Assembly (NCBI GenBank): GCA_050180485.1
Contig: JBFXED010000023.1
Location: forward strand, 1 to 64,000
Reading direction: 5' to 3'
From: CADEGL01 sp050180485
Lineage (GTDB): Bacteria > Pseudomonadota > Alphaproteobacteria > CADEGL01
DNA: 64,000 nt
The notes below the pieces were generated by a model, which worked only from the letters and a program-made list of their open reading frames with translations, ran no database searches and was not told the DNA's origin. Shown here one piece after another: positions 19,926 to 30,761 of this stretch. Every line of letters begins with the position of its first letter. The first letter of the stretch is position 1. The translations under genes and the position numbers were made by a program.

Positions 19926-20297
19926 TTGAAGTGAACTCCCCTACAGGCCCTCGGTGGCCGCGCTGGAACGCGGTTGCCTAGGCGAATGGCTGAAGTCCGG
20001 TCGCATGACCGCTGCGGCCCCATGCCGCTTCGGCACCGGACTCGACGCTACTCCTGCTGCGTATTGGGAGATGTGTGGCAAACCCCCTCAGCACGTCCGG
20101 CATCGCGTGGGGGTGGCGCGAGCACGGTAATTTTTTTTGTAAAAAACCTATAAACAGTACGCTTTTACGTATTACCCCCGTGCAAACATTACCGCCTATC
20201 GGAATATGATACAACCGCTTGTCCCGGAAATTGGGTAATTTCCCTTATTTTTCTGTGGGTAGCCGCCCGCTCCGCCTTTGAATACGGTCGAAATGCC
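19926..20297. other. AT-richer divergent intergenic region
   Basis: This 372-base stretch separates the divergent symporter pair and the gene at 20298. Its right half (about 20125-20260) is much more AT-rich than its neighbours, with GGTAATTTTTTTTG, TAAAAAACC and GGGTAATTTCCC. It is expected to hold promoters and operators for both directions. An open minus-strand frame at 19978-20214 has no family resemblance and runs through the AT-rich part; I do not call it a gene. No RNA gene is recognised. Confidence 0.5.
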
Positions 20298-20924
20298 ATG
20301 ATTCTTGCTGATCGTATCACCGCCATCCGCCGCTGGCTCAACCCGGGGCCTATCGATACGGCCCTGGAGCTACAGGCGTTTCTCGACGAACGCGCGGCCT
20401 TCGTGGCCCAGAAGAATATTGTCGCCTACTGCCAGATGAAGACCCGGACCTATCTGCTGGACCTTCTGAAGGAGAAGGTCTTTCAGGAGGCCTTCGACCG
20501 GTCGCGTTGGGAATCCTTCGCCGTCGTGCTTTCCGACCTGCTGATCATCCTCGACGGGGATCTGGGCACGGGACTGAAGGACGAGGAACGGGGCGTTTTG
20601 GCGGCACGCATGGGCGCAATGTACCGGGCGATCCTGGATGGCCACCCGCGCCCCGCCCATCGGCCGGAGGGCTGGGCCGACGCGTTCGAGGCCTTCGACC
20701 GGCGCCTCGCGGTGGCACGATTGGCGCCGCCCAAGCCGGTTCTGGAGGTGGCCTCCCATTCCGCCGAGAGGCTCTTCGCGCTGCTGCCCATCCACGACAG
20801 TTTGCGCACCCGAGACGGCGCGTCGGTCGAGGGTGGGGTGCGTTTCCTGATCGCGGCCGCGACCGACACGCTGGGGCGGCGGATGCGTCGCGAACCGCTC
20901 CTGGCCGACCTGCTCGGCCGCTAG
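20298..20924 (+). CDS. Conserved-type protein of unknown function
   Basis: This 208-residue soluble, probably helical protein has no signal peptide or membrane span. Recognisable segments include LADRITAIRRWLNPGPIDTA, a single Cys in VAYCQMKTRTYLLDLL, LLIILDGDLG and a C-terminal LGRRMRREPLLADLLGR. I do not recognise a domain. It lies 61 bases before pccA on the same strand, so it may share its transcript, and it is divergent from the symporter pair. Confidence 0.65.
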   Translation: MILADRITAIRRWLNPGPIDTALELQAFLDERAAFVAQKNIVAYCQMKTRTYLLDLLKEKVFQEAFDRSRWESFAVVLSDLLIILDGDLGTGLKDEERGVLAARMGAMYRAILDGHPRPAHRPEGWADAFEAFDRRLAVARLAPPKPVLEVASHSAERLFALLPIHDSLRTRDGASVEGGVRFLIAAATDTLGRRMRREPLLADLLGR

Positions 20925-20985
20925 CAACCCCTTGAACGGCCTGCTATAAGCCCGGCCCTGTCCTACCGCCGAGGGCCTGCCGCGG

Positions 20986-22970
<1,985 letters not shown>

Positions 22971-22974
<4 letters not shown>

Positions 22975-23255
22975 GCGCGGAGCGCGCCGTTCGCGTCCGT
23001 ATCGAGGGCAAGGTCCAGAACGTTTGGTACCGCGCCTGGACGACCGAGGAGGCCGTACGCCGGGGCCTGCGCGGCTGGGTCCGCAATCGCACCGATGGTA
23101 CCGTCGAGGCCGTATTCATCGGCCCAGAGGACGCTGTGACCGGCATGGTCGCAGCCTGCCGGGTGGGGCCGCCGGATGCGCGCGTCACCGATGTGATTGA
23201 ATATCCAGCCCAGGACGATGGCAGCGGGGATTTCCGCCAGACGGCCACCGAGTAA
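22971..23255 (+). CDS. acyP: Acylphosphatase
   Basis: This 94-residue protein has the acylphosphatase signatures VRIEGKVQNVWYRAWTTEEA and LRGWVRNRTDGTVEAVFIGP. They supply the catalytic Arg (in WYRAW) and Asn (in VRNRTDG). The enzyme hydrolyses carboxyl-phosphate bonds of acyl phosphates. The ATGA overlap with pccA means translational coupling; why an acylphosphatase follows a carboxylase subunit is not known to me, although carboxyphosphate is an intermediate of biotin carboxylase. Confidence 0.93.
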
Positions 23256-23361
23256 GCGGTTTCCCCCAGATCTTCCACCCAAATTCATGAAGAATTCCTG
23301 AAACAACCGGCGGGTTCCGCCGTTGTCCTTCCGCGAGCTCATTTTAATCTGGAGTTAACAC

Positions 23362-23820
23362 ATGACCTCTATTCGGCGTCATGCCGTCTTGCGCGGCGGA
23401 ATCGTCGTCGTGGCTTCCGGCCTCCTCCTGGCCGCATGCGGCAACAAGGATGAGAGCAAGGCCTACGATGCCTGTCTCGCGATCGGCAAGGATCGCTATC
23501 CGGCGGCCAAGTTCGAGAGCAAGAGCAAGGCGGCCATCACCAAGGCCTCCGACACGTCCTATACGGTCCGTATCCCTTACGTCCTGGACAACACGCCGGG
23601 CACGTTGGAATGCGCGTTGACCAAGCAGAGTGACGGCAACTTCGCGAACGCCGCGCCGCCGGTCGATACGACCACGCCGGCTCCGGCGACGACGGGCACC
23701 ACCACGCCGCCGGCCACGGACGCGACGCCCGCGACCCCGCCGGCCAGCGACACGACGACGCCTGCGCCTGCGCCGGTTCCCGGCACGCCGGCTCCGTCGG
23801 ATACCACGACCAAACCCTAA
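23362..23820 (+). CDS. Lipoprotein with Thr/Pro-rich tail, paralogue of the one at 16796
   Basis: This 152-residue protein has a lipoprotein signal (lipobox LLAAC at about residues 22-26). A globular part of about 70 residues (AYDACLAIGKDRYPAAKFES, VRIPYVLDNTPGTLECAL) follows. The last 60 residues are a low-complexity Thr/Pro/Ala tail (TTTPAPATTGTTTPPATD). The globular part is clearly related to the protein at 16796-17098, which lacks the tail. Function is unknown; the tail looks like a wall- or matrix-spanning linker. Confidence 0.75.
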   Translation: MTSIRRHAVLRGGIVVVASGLLLAACGNKDESKAYDACLAIGKDRYPAAKFESKSKAAITKASDTSYTVRIPYVLDNTPGTLECALTKQSDGNFANAAPPVDTTTPAPATTGTTTPPATDATPATPPASDTTTPAPAPVPGTPAPSDTTTKP

Positions 23821-23840
23821 GACGTTCTATCGAGCCATCG

Positions 23841-23870
23841 CCAAGTCCCGCGCCTATGCGCGGGACTTGG
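23841..23870. terminator. Perfect inverted repeat between convergent genes
   Basis: CCAAGTCCCGCGC (23841-23853) and GCGCGGGACTTGG (23858-23870) form a 13-bp perfect stem with a 4-base loop. It starts 20 bases after the lipoprotein stop, and the minus-strand transporter stop codon lies in its loop. A bidirectional transcription barrier is likely, but neither side has a T-run, so it may be a stability hairpin instead. Confidence 0.6.
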
Positions 23871-24735
23871 TCGCGCGCGTGCGGAAGAAGACGGTCCAAT
23901 CGACGGTCATTACGGCGACGCCCGCGATCACGATCACGCCGCCGATGGCAACAAGCCATGTCATGGTCTCGCCCATGAGGCCCACGCCCGTCGCCACGCT
24001 GGCCACCGGCACCAGCAGCACATAGGGCATGACCCGGTTGACCGGATGGCGGCCCAGCAGGTGGTACCAGATCGCGTAGCCCAGCCCATTCATGATCAGG
24101 CCGAGATAGAGGATGGTGGCCCAGCTCAGCCAATCGGCCGTCATCACGGCTTCGATCTGACCGCTTTCAAGGATGAAGGACGAGACGAAAAGCTGCGGCG
24201 TAGCCATCACGGCCATCCAGGCCAATAGCGTGAATCCGCCAACCTGACCCAAGGTTCGTACCAGTACCTGTCCGGTCGCCCAGGACAGGCCGCCGGCCAG
24301 CACCATGAACACCGGCACCAGATTGCTCTGCACTTTGGGCTCGCCGAAAATGAACATCAGGCCGATGAAGGACACCGTCATTCCGGCGATGCTTTTCCAG
24401 CTCAACTTCTCCTTCAGGAAGATCGCCGCCGTGATCGCGGCGCTGACCACCTCGATCTGGGTCAGGAGCGCGGCGGTCGAGACGTCGATGCCCTTCAAGC
24501 CGGTATAGATGAGCGCGTAGGAGATCGACGCGCTGAGAATCGAAATCAGGAAGATGCGTCGCAGCAGATGCCAGGGCGGCCGCACGAACCAAACCAGTAG
24601 CAGCGCCGAAAGACCGAAGCGGCAGGCGGTCAGGAAGATCGGCGGAAAATGACCGACGCCATACTTCGCGGCCGCGAAGCCGAAGCCCCACAGCAGCGGG
24701 AAGGTGATGCAGAGGACGACGTCGATGGGCTTCAA
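23854..24735 (-). CDS. DMT-family (EamA) transporter
   Basis: This is about 293 residues with ten hydrophobic spans in two EamA repeats: KPIDVVLCITFPLLWGFGFA, the family sequence AALLTQIEVVSAAITAAIFL, FGEPKVQSNLVPVFMVLAGG and LGLIMNGLGYAIWYHLLGRH. EamA proteins are usually exporters of amino acids or metabolites. The TTG start at 24735 (KPIDVV) gives the usual short N-terminus; an upstream ATG at 24837 would overlap the divergent gene and add a Pro/Arg-rich leader. The start is uncertain, the family is not. Confidence 0.8.
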   Translation of the reverse strand: MKPIDVVLCITFPLLWGFGFAAAKYGVGHFPPIFLTACRFGLSALLLVWFVRPPWHLLRRIFLISILSASISYALIYTGLKGIDVSTAALLTQIEVVSAAITAAIFLKEKLSWKSIAGMTVSFIGLMFIFGEPKVQSNLVPVFMVLAGGLSWATGQVLVRTLGQVGGFTLLAWMAVMATPQLFVSSFILESGQIEAVMTADWLSWATILYLGLIMNGLGYAIWYHLLGRHPVNRVMPYVLLVPVASVATGVGLMGETMTWLVAIGGVIVIAGVAVMTVDWTVFFRTRATKSRA

Positions 24736-24827
24736 GGCGCGGGATCCCGGCGGGAAAGTCCTTCGACCCTGACGGGCGGGCGGGGCCGTGTCAAACTGGC
24801 GCGTCGGTTTCGGAAGAGGAGGGGGCC

Positions 24828-25205
24828 ATGCGCGCATACTTCGGCGCGACTATTCTGTTCGTGACGCTGCTGCCCTGTGTGGTCGTGGCGGCGGATGCGA
24901 AACCGGCGTTCGATCCGGTCGGTCTCTGGCGTTTCCATCACACCGACGGCACGCCGTTCCACGCTTGGCTCAAGCCAGACCAGACCGCGACCACCGATTG
25001 GGCGGGCGGAGAACGCGGCATCTGGCGCTGGGAAGGCGAGCGCGTGCGCGTCTATTACACCGACGGGTGGGACGATGTGCTCTATGCGCGTGACGGCGCA
25101 TATCGGAAATCGGGTTACGCGCCGGGGGCCGACCGTTGCGGCCCGGCGTCGAACGACACCGGCGTCGAGAAGCTGTCCGGCGACCCGGCGTCCAAGCCGC
25201 TCTGA
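24828..25205 (+). CDS. Small secreted protein of unknown function
   Basis: This 125-residue protein has a Sec signal peptide (MRAYFGATILFVTLLPCVVV, cleavage near AADA at about 20-24). The mature part has FDPVGLWRFHHTDGTPFHAW, WAGGERGIWRWEGERVRVYY and GWDDVLYARDGAY. The W-rich pattern of short beta-strands resembles small lipocalin-like or DUF-type periplasmic proteins, but I cannot name it. It is convergent with ohr, with only 3 bases between the two genes. Confidence 0.6.
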   Translation: MRAYFGATILFVTLLPCVVVAADAKPAFDPVGLWRFHHTDGTPFHAWLKPDQTATTDWAGGERGIWRWEGERVRVYYTDGWDDVLYARDGAYRKSGYAPGADRCGPASNDTGVEKLSGDPASKPL

Positions 25206-25208
25206 TTT

Positions 25209-25625
25209 TCAGACGATTACGAGCCGCACATCCACGTTGCCCCGCGTTCCGTTGGAATACGGGCACACATGGTGCGCCTTGTTGGCCAGCGCCTCGGCAT
25301 CCGCGCGCGCCAAGCCAGGCAAGGAGATGCGCAGCTCGACATCGAGCGCGAAGCCGCCGGTGATCTCGCCCAGACCAACGTCCGCCGTCACCGTGGTATC
25401 GGGCGGGAAGCGCAGCTTCTCCTTGCCCGCTACGAACTTCATGGCGCTTAGGAAGCAGGCCGAATAGCCCGCGGCAAAAAGCTGTTCCGGATTGGTCGCC
25501 CCGCCCGGTCCGCCCAGTTCCTTGGGTGGCGCCAGTTTCACGTCCAGGATGCCGTCGGCGGATACCGAGCGGCCTTCGCGTCCGCCCGTGGATTTGGCCG
25601 ATGTTCTGTAAAGAATCTTCATCAT
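25209..25625 (-). CDS. ohr: Organic hydroperoxide resistance protein (Ohr)
   Basis: This 138-residue OsmC/Ohr-family peroxidase begins MMKILYRTSAKSTGGREGRS and has the two redox cysteines C57 (FAAGYSACFLSAM) and C121 (HHVCPYSNGTRGNV). Ohr reduces organic and lipid hydroperoxides using a lipoylated-protein/lipoamide donor system. The start is behind GAGGAGAG. No OhrR repressor is seen nearby. It is divergent from alsS, with a gap of about 68 bases holding both promoters. Confidence 0.94.
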   Translation of the reverse strand: MMKILYRTSAKSTGGREGRSVSADGILDVKLAPPKELGGPGGATNPEQLFAAGYSACFLSAMKFVAGKEKLRFPPDTTVTADVGLGEITGGFALDVELRISLPGLARADAEALANKAHHVCPYSNGTRGNVDVRLVIV

Positions 25626-25693
25626 GCTCTCCTCGGAATGGGTGGTGTCGTTCGGCTAGACTATGTTCTCTAGCCCTGATGCGTGAGGATATC

Positions 25694-27349
25694 GTGACAG
25701 ATCGTTCCGGAGCCGAAGTCCTGGTCCGCAATCTCGAAGCCCAGGGCGTGACGCATATCTTCGGCATCCCCGGCGCTAAGATCGACCGGGTCTATGAGGC
25801 ACTGAACGGCTCGGGAATCGAACTGGTTGTCTGCCGGCATGAGCAGAACGCGGCCTTCATCGCCGCCGGCTTGGGTCGCCTGACAGGTAAGGCGGGTGTC
25901 TGCCTGGTCACCAGCGGCCCGGGTGTCACCAACCTGACCACCGGCCTGGCCACGGCCACTTCCGAAGGTATGCCCATGGTGGCGCTGGGCGGTGCCGTAC
26001 CGTTGGCCGATCGGCTGAAACAGGTCCACCAGAGCTTGAACAACGCCGCGCTGATGCGTGCTGTCAGCAAGTACAGCGTGGAAATCACGTCCGGAGACGC
26101 CATCGGCGAAGTGGTCGCCAATGCCTTTCGCGCCGCCGAAGGCGGCCGCCCGGGCGCGTCCTTCATCAGCCTGCCGCAGAACGTCATGGTGGCGCCGGCG
26201 CCGGCGCGCGTCCTGACACCCGCATCGCCGCCAAAGGGCGGGGTGGGGGATCTGGCCGCCGTCGCGGCGGCCGCCAAGGCCATCGGCGCGGCCAAGCTGC
26301 CTGTCCTGTTGCTGGGGATGCTGGCGAGCCGGCCGGCGAACGCGGCGGCGGTGCGTGTGCTGCTCGACCACCATACTTTGCCCACGGTCTGTACTTACCA
26401 GGGTGCGGGCGTCGTACCGCGAAACCACCTGGATTGCTTCGGCGGTCGCGTGGGCCTGTTCCACAACCAGCCGGGCGACAAGCTTCTGGATGCGGCGGAT
26501 GTCGTGATCACGGTCGGCTTCGATCCGATCGAGTACGATCCGTCGCTGTGGAACCGCGATGCCGGGCGCACGATCATCCACATCGATACGATTCCGGCGG
26601 ATTACGATGCGTGCTACCGGCCGGCCATCGAATTGACGGGCGACATCGCGGCCAACGTCGCGACGCTGGCGAAGCAACTGCCGACGGTCGGCCGTGTCGC
26701 GGATATTCCCTTGCTGGGCCATGTGCGGCGCGAGCTGGAGGAGGTCCGCGCGAAGGGCGCGGGACTTTTCGGCGTGCCGGTCCATCCGCTGCGCATCGTC
26801 CACGAAATTCAGAACTTCGCGACCGAGGACATGACCGTCGCGCTCGACATGGGCGCGTTCCATATCTGGATCGCGCGTTACTTTTACAGCTTCCGTCCCG
26901 GTCAGCTTCTCATCTCGAACGGCCAGCAGACGCTGGGGGTAGCATTGCCGTGGGCCATCGCGGCCTCGTTGGCGCGTCCGGGCGGCAAGGTCCTTTCGGT
27001 CTCCGGCGACGGTGGTTTCCTGTTTTCCGCCATGGAGCTGGAGACGGCCGTGCGGCTCAAATGCAACCTGGTCCACATGGTCTGGAGCGACGGCGGCTAC
27101 AACATGGTCGCGTTTCAGGAACTGGCGAAGTACGGCCGCGTCACGGGAACCGAGTTCGGGCCCATCGACGTGGTCAAATACGCGGAGGCGTTCGGCGCGA
27201 CGGGATATCGCATCAATCGCCCGGACGAGCTGGCGCCCACGCTGCGCAAGGCGATGGAGACGCCGGGTCCGGTTCTGATCGACGTGCCGGTCGACTATCG
27301 CGACAACCCTGGCTTGATGGGCAGCCTGCATCCAGGCGTCATCCACTAG
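25694..27349 (+). CDS. alsS: Acetolactate synthase, catabolic type
   Basis: This ThDP-dependent enzyme of about 551 residues condenses two pyruvates to 2-acetolactate. The ThDP glutamate region is CRHEQNAAFIAAGLGRLTGK near residue 46-65. The Mg/ThDP motif starts SGDGGFLFSAMELETAVRLK near 437 and ends SDGGYN. It resembles AlsS/BudB, not IlvB, and no regulatory small subunit is adjacent. GTG 25694 is preferred because of the GAGGA site; ATG 25679 is the alternative. Acetolactate decarboxylase follows after 13 bases, giving a two-step acetoin pathway. Confidence 0.9.
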   Translation: MTDRSGAEVLVRNLEAQGVTHIFGIPGAKIDRVYEALNGSGIELVVCRHEQNAAFIAAGLGRLTGKAGVCLVTSGPGVTNLTTGLATATSEGMPMVALGGAVPLADRLKQVHQSLNNAALMRAVSKYSVEITSGDAIGEVVANAFRAAEGGRPGASFISLPQNVMVAPAPARVLTPASPPKGGVGDLAAVAAAAKAIGAAKLPVLLLGMLASRPANAAAVRVLLDHHTLPTVCTYQGAGVVPRNHLDCFGGRVGLFHNQPGDKLLDAADVVITVGFDPIEYDPSLWNRDAGRTIIHIDTIPADYDACYRPAIELTGDIAANVATLAKQLPTVGRVADIPLLGHVRRELEEVRAKGAGLFGVPVHPLRIVHEIQNFATEDMTVALDMGAFHIWIARYFYSFRPGQLLISNGQQTLGVALPWAIAASLARPGGKVLSVSGDGGFLFSAMELETAVRLKCNLVHMVWSDGGYNMVAFQELAKYGRVTGTEFGPIDVVKYAEAFGATGYRINRPDELAPTLRKAMETPGPVLIDVPVDYRDNPGLMGSLHPGVIH

Positions 27350-27362
27350 TGCGGAGGGCGGC

Positions 27363-28196
27363 ATGCCCACCTTGACCTGCGACATCTCCCAGTCCCTGTG
27401 GGACGCGCTGCAACGCCGCGTGGCCGATGGCGAGCCCGCGGCGCACGTCGTCTCGCGTGCGCTGGCGGACACGCTGCAGGTCGAGCACGGCACGTTGTTC
27501 CAGGTCTCCACCGCGGGCGCCCTGGTGGAGGGCATCTATGACGGCGTGGTCTCGGTCGCGACGCTCAAGGAACATGGCGATTTCGGCTTGGGCACCTTCG
27601 CGGATCTGAACGGCGAGATGGTTGCGGTCGACGGCCATGTCTTCCAGGCTCGGCCCGACGGCACGGTCGTGAAAGCGCCGGACGACGCGCGGGTGCCTTT
27701 CGGCGTGGTCACCCATTTCCGGCCCGAACGTACGGCGGTCATCGCGCCATGCCCGTCCTTCGTCGCTTTGAAGGCAAGGCTGGACGAGATGCGCGACACC
27801 GCGAACCTGTTCTTCGCGTTCCGCGTCGACGGCGTGTTCGATTTCGTGAAGGTCCGGATCGCATGCAAGGTGGCGCCGGACACGAAGCTGCTCGAAGCGA
27901 CCGCCCATCAGGCGGAATTCGAATATCAGAATGTCGAAGGTTCGCTAGTGGGCTTCTGGACCCCCAAATACGCCCGTGCAGTCAACGTGGCGGGGTACCA
28001 CCTGCATTTCCTGTCCCAGGATCGCCGGATCGCCGGGCATCTTCTGGAGTGCCGCGCCAAGTCCCTGTGCGCGCAGCTTCAGCATGAAGCCGATTTCCGC
28101 ATCGCCATTCCCGAAACGGCCCATTTCCTCAAGGCCGATCTGACGCGTGACAGTTCGGCCGACTTGGAAAAGGCCGAGCGGGATCGTGCCACCTAG
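27363..28196 (+). CDS. alsD: Alpha-acetolactate decarboxylase with N-terminal RHH-like extension
   Basis: This 277-residue protein converts 2-acetolactate to acetoin. The core starts near residue 40 with LFQVSTAGALVEGIYDG and DFGLGTFADLNGEMVAVDGH. The metal-binding end is GYHLHFLSQDRRIAGHLLE near 210-228. The first 40 residues, before the start of Bacillus AlsD, read like a ribbon-helix-helix: a short strand (LTCDIS), then SLWDALQRRVADGE and HVVSRALADTLQV. The core assignment is strong; the RHH resemblance is my reading. A basic/acidic helix of about 20 residues ends the protein. Confidence 0.88.
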   Translation: MPTLTCDISQSLWDALQRRVADGEPAAHVVSRALADTLQVEHGTLFQVSTAGALVEGIYDGVVSVATLKEHGDFGLGTFADLNGEMVAVDGHVFQARPDGTVVKAPDDARVPFGVVTHFRPERTAVIAPCPSFVALKARLDEMRDTANLFFAFRVDGVFDFVKVRIACKVAPDTKLLEATAHQAEFEYQNVEGSLVGFWTPKYARAVNVAGYHLHFLSQDRRIAGHLLECRAKSLCAQLQHEADFRIAIPETAHFLKADLTRDSSADLEKAERDRAT

Positions 28197-28279
28197 GAAG
28201 AATCCTTCGGTTCCGGCCATGGGGCATGTGCGCTAATTTATGAGGCCGATTGCGGCCGTTAGCAGGGGAGTGCGTACGC

Positions 28280-29677
28280 GTGGATCTCGATGCCCTGATC
28301 CTGTCGCGGCTGCAGTTCGCCTGGGTCGTTGCCTGGCATATTCTGATGCCAGCCTTCACCATCGGCGTGGCCAGCTATATCGCCGTGCTGGAGGGGTTGC
28401 ACCTCACGACCCGTAACCCCCTCTATCTCCGCATCTCGAATTTCTGGGTCAAAATCTTCGCCGTCTCGTTCGGGATGGGTGTGGTCACCGGCATCGTCAT
28501 GCCGTTCCAGTTCGGCACCAATTGGAGCCGCTTCTCCGACATCACGGCCAACGTCATCGCGCCATTGATGGCTTACGAGGGGCTGACGGCGTTCTTCCTC
28601 GAGGCCGGCTTCCTCGGCGTCTTGCTGTTCGGACGCAAGCTAGTGCCGCCTTGGGCGCATTTCATCGCGGCGTTGATGGTTGCCACGGGCACCCTGATCT
28701 CCGCGTTCTGGATCCTGGCCGCCAACAGCTGGATGCAGACGCCGCAAGGCTACACGCTGATCGATGGCATCTTCTTTCCGGCCAGCTGGATCGAGATCAT
28801 CTTCAACCCGTCATTCCCCTATCGCTTCGCGCACATGGTGGTGGCTTGTTTCGTCACCACCGGCTTCGTCGTGCTGGCGGTCGCGGCCTATTTGATGCGC
28901 CAGGGTCGCTACGTCGAGGAAGGGCGCAAGATGCTCTCCATGACGTTCAAGCTCCTGACCGTCCTGGTGCCGCTGCAGATGGTGATCGGCGACCAGCATG
29001 GGCTGAATACGCGCGAGCACCAGCCGGCCAAGCTGGCCGCCATCGAAGCGCATTGGGAGACAGGCTCGGGCATCCCTTTGATCCTCTTCGCGCTGCCCGA
29101 CCAGGCCGGCGAGACGAACAAGGTCGTGATCGAGGTGCCGCTCTTGGGCAGCCTGATCCTGACCCACAGCCTTGATGGCACGGTACAGGGGCTCAAGGAT
29201 TTTCCGGCCGACGAACGGCCGCCGGTGGCCATCGTCTTCTTCTCGTTCCGCATCATGGTCGGCATGGGGCTGATCATGCTCGGCATCGTGGTGCTGAGCT
29301 GGTACTTGCGCGTCCGCAACCGTCTCTATGAGACACCCTGGTTCCTGCGCCTATGCGAATACGCCTGGCCCACCGGCTTCATCGCCGTGCTGGCGGGGTG
29401 GGTGACGACCGAGGTCGGACGGCAGCCCTGGACTGTCTACGGGCTTCTGCGCACCGCCGATTCCGTGTCGCCATCGCTGCAGGGGCACGAGGTGCTGATC
29501 TCGCTGATCGCCTACATGGTGGTCTACCTGATGGTCTATCCCGTCGGCGTCATGCTGATGTGGCGTCTGGTGAAGAAAGGTCCGGGCGACGTGCCCGCGT
29601 CGCCGGTCGGGGCTGGCCGCTCCGAGGCGCCCGTGGTGGCATTGTCGCCCGCGCGTCGGGAAGGAGGGGAGTCGTGA
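28280..29677 (+). CDS. cioA: Cytochrome bd-type quinol oxidase subunit I (cyanide-insensitive type)
   Basis: This 465-residue membrane protein has the CydA pattern: LSRLQFAWVVAWHILMPAFT with the heme ligand His, GMGVVTGIVMPFQFGTNWSR, LMAYEGLTAFFLEAGFLGVL and GWVTTEVGRQPWTVYGLLRT. The hydrophilic Q-loop after the fifth or sixth span is short, as in CIO-type oxidases, not the long E. coli form. It oxidises ubiquinol and reduces oxygen to water without pumping protons. GTG 28280 has a GGGGAG site 9 bases upstream. The stop overlaps the next gene by 4 bases. Confidence 0.9.
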   Translation: MDLDALILSRLQFAWVVAWHILMPAFTIGVASYIAVLEGLHLTTRNPLYLRISNFWVKIFAVSFGMGVVTGIVMPFQFGTNWSRFSDITANVIAPLMAYEGLTAFFLEAGFLGVLLFGRKLVPPWAHFIAALMVATGTLISAFWILAANSWMQTPQGYTLIDGIFFPASWIEIIFNPSFPYRFAHMVVACFVTTGFVVLAVAAYLMRQGRYVEEGRKMLSMTFKLLTVLVPLQMVIGDQHGLNTREHQPAKLAAIEAHWETGSGIPLILFALPDQAGETNKVVIEVPLLGSLILTHSLDGTVQGLKDFPADERPPVAIVFFSFRIMVGMGLIMLGIVVLSWYLRVRNRLYETPWFLRLCEYAWPTGFIAVLAGWVTTEVGRQPWTVYGLLRTADSVSPSLQGHEVLISLIAYMVVYLMVYPVGVMLMWRLVKKGPGDVPASPVGAGRSEAPVVALSPARREGGES

Positions 29678-30687
29678 CCGCACCCCTGATCGACCTGGTC
29701 TGGCTGTGGGCCGGCATCCTCGGCCTTGGCGTCTTCTTCTATGTCTTGCTCGACGGCTTCGACCTGGGCGTCGGCATCCTGTTCCGCTTCGCGCCGGGCC
29801 GCGAGGCGCGCAACCTGGTGATGAACTCCATCGCGCCGATCTGGGACGGCAACGAGACCTGGCTGGTGTTGGGCGGCATCGCGCTTCTGGCGGCCTTTCC
29901 GCTGGCCTTCGCGATCATCCTGCCCGCGCTTTATTTTCCGCTCCTCATTATGCTGCTGGCGTTGGTCTTTCGCGGCGTGTCGTTCGAGTTCCGCTACCGC
30001 GACGCCGAGCACCTGACTTTCTGGGACTATGGCTTCTGCTACGGCTCGGCGGTGGCCACCTTTGCGCAAGGCCTGGTGCTGGGCAGCTTCATCCAGGGGT
30101 TCGAAACCGAAGGGCGTCATTTCGCCGGAACGTCGCTCGACTTTCTGACGCCGTTCTCGCTCCTGACCGGCGTGGCCCTGGTCTTCGGTTACGGGCTCTT
30201 GGGCGCGGGCTGGCTGATCATCAAGACCGAAGGGGAGCTGCAGGACTGGGCGCGCCAACAGGGCAAGCGGTGCTTCCTGGGCGTGCTGGTCGCGATCGGC
30301 ATCGTCAGCCTGTGGACGCCGTTCATGCAGGACGAGATCGCGCGCCGCTGGTTCACCTGGCCCAACATCGCGCTTCTGTCGCCCGTGCCCATCGCGACCG
30401 CGGCGCTGGCGTTCTGGGAATGGCGCGCCCTCAACAGCCGCTCCGAGGCCGGCCCATTCGTCGCGGCCGTCGGCTTGTTCCTGCTCTCTTACCTGGGGCT
30501 GGCCATCAGCATGTTCCCGATGATCGTGCCCTACCAGTTCACGCTGTGGGACGCCTCGTCGACACAGGCGACCCAGGAGTTCATGCTGCTGGGCACGTTG
30601 TTCCTGCTGCCCATCATCCTAATGTACACGGGCTGGTCCTATTGGGTCTTCCGCGGCAAGGCCAAGGCGGATATCGGATACCACTGA
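29674..30687 (+). CDS. cioB: Cytochrome bd-type quinol oxidase subunit II
   Basis: This 337-residue CydB-family protein starts with GTG overlapping the cioA stop (GTGA). Hallmarks are the opening WLWAGILGLGVFFYVLLDGF and DLGVGILF, then IAPIWDGNETWLVLGGIALL and VFRGVSFEFRYR. About eight or nine spans are seen. CydB is the non-catalytic half that stabilises the heme d-bearing subunit. No cydX-like micro-ORF follows in the 74 bases before the next gene. Confidence 0.92.
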   Translation: MTAPLIDLVWLWAGILGLGVFFYVLLDGFDLGVGILFRFAPGREARNLVMNSIAPIWDGNETWLVLGGIALLAAFPLAFAIILPALYFPLLIMLLALVFRGVSFEFRYRDAEHLTFWDYGFCYGSAVATFAQGLVLGSFIQGFETEGRHFAGTSLDFLTPFSLLTGVALVFGYGLLGAGWLIIKTEGELQDWARQQGKRCFLGVLVAIGIVSLWTPFMQDEIARRWFTWPNIALLSPVPIATAALAFWEWRALNSRSEAGPFVAAVGLFLLSYLGLAISMFPMIVPYQFTLWDASSTQATQEFMLLGTLFLLPIILMYTGWSYWVFRGKAKADIGYH

Positions 30688-30761
30688 GCGCGGCGCGGCC
30701 AAGATTGCCTCCTTAACAGAGCCGGGCCACAGTAGCGGCGCCAACCAATGGGAGCGCGCAC

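Noticed and set aside
19978..20214. 78-codon minus-strand frame in the divergent gap.
   Set aside because: It runs through the AT-rich promoter region, has no ribosome-binding site or family resemblance.
25670..27535. 621-codon minus-strand frame opposite alsS.
   Set aside because: Shadow of the ThDP enzyme gene; sequence is His/Arg/Asp-rich without domains.
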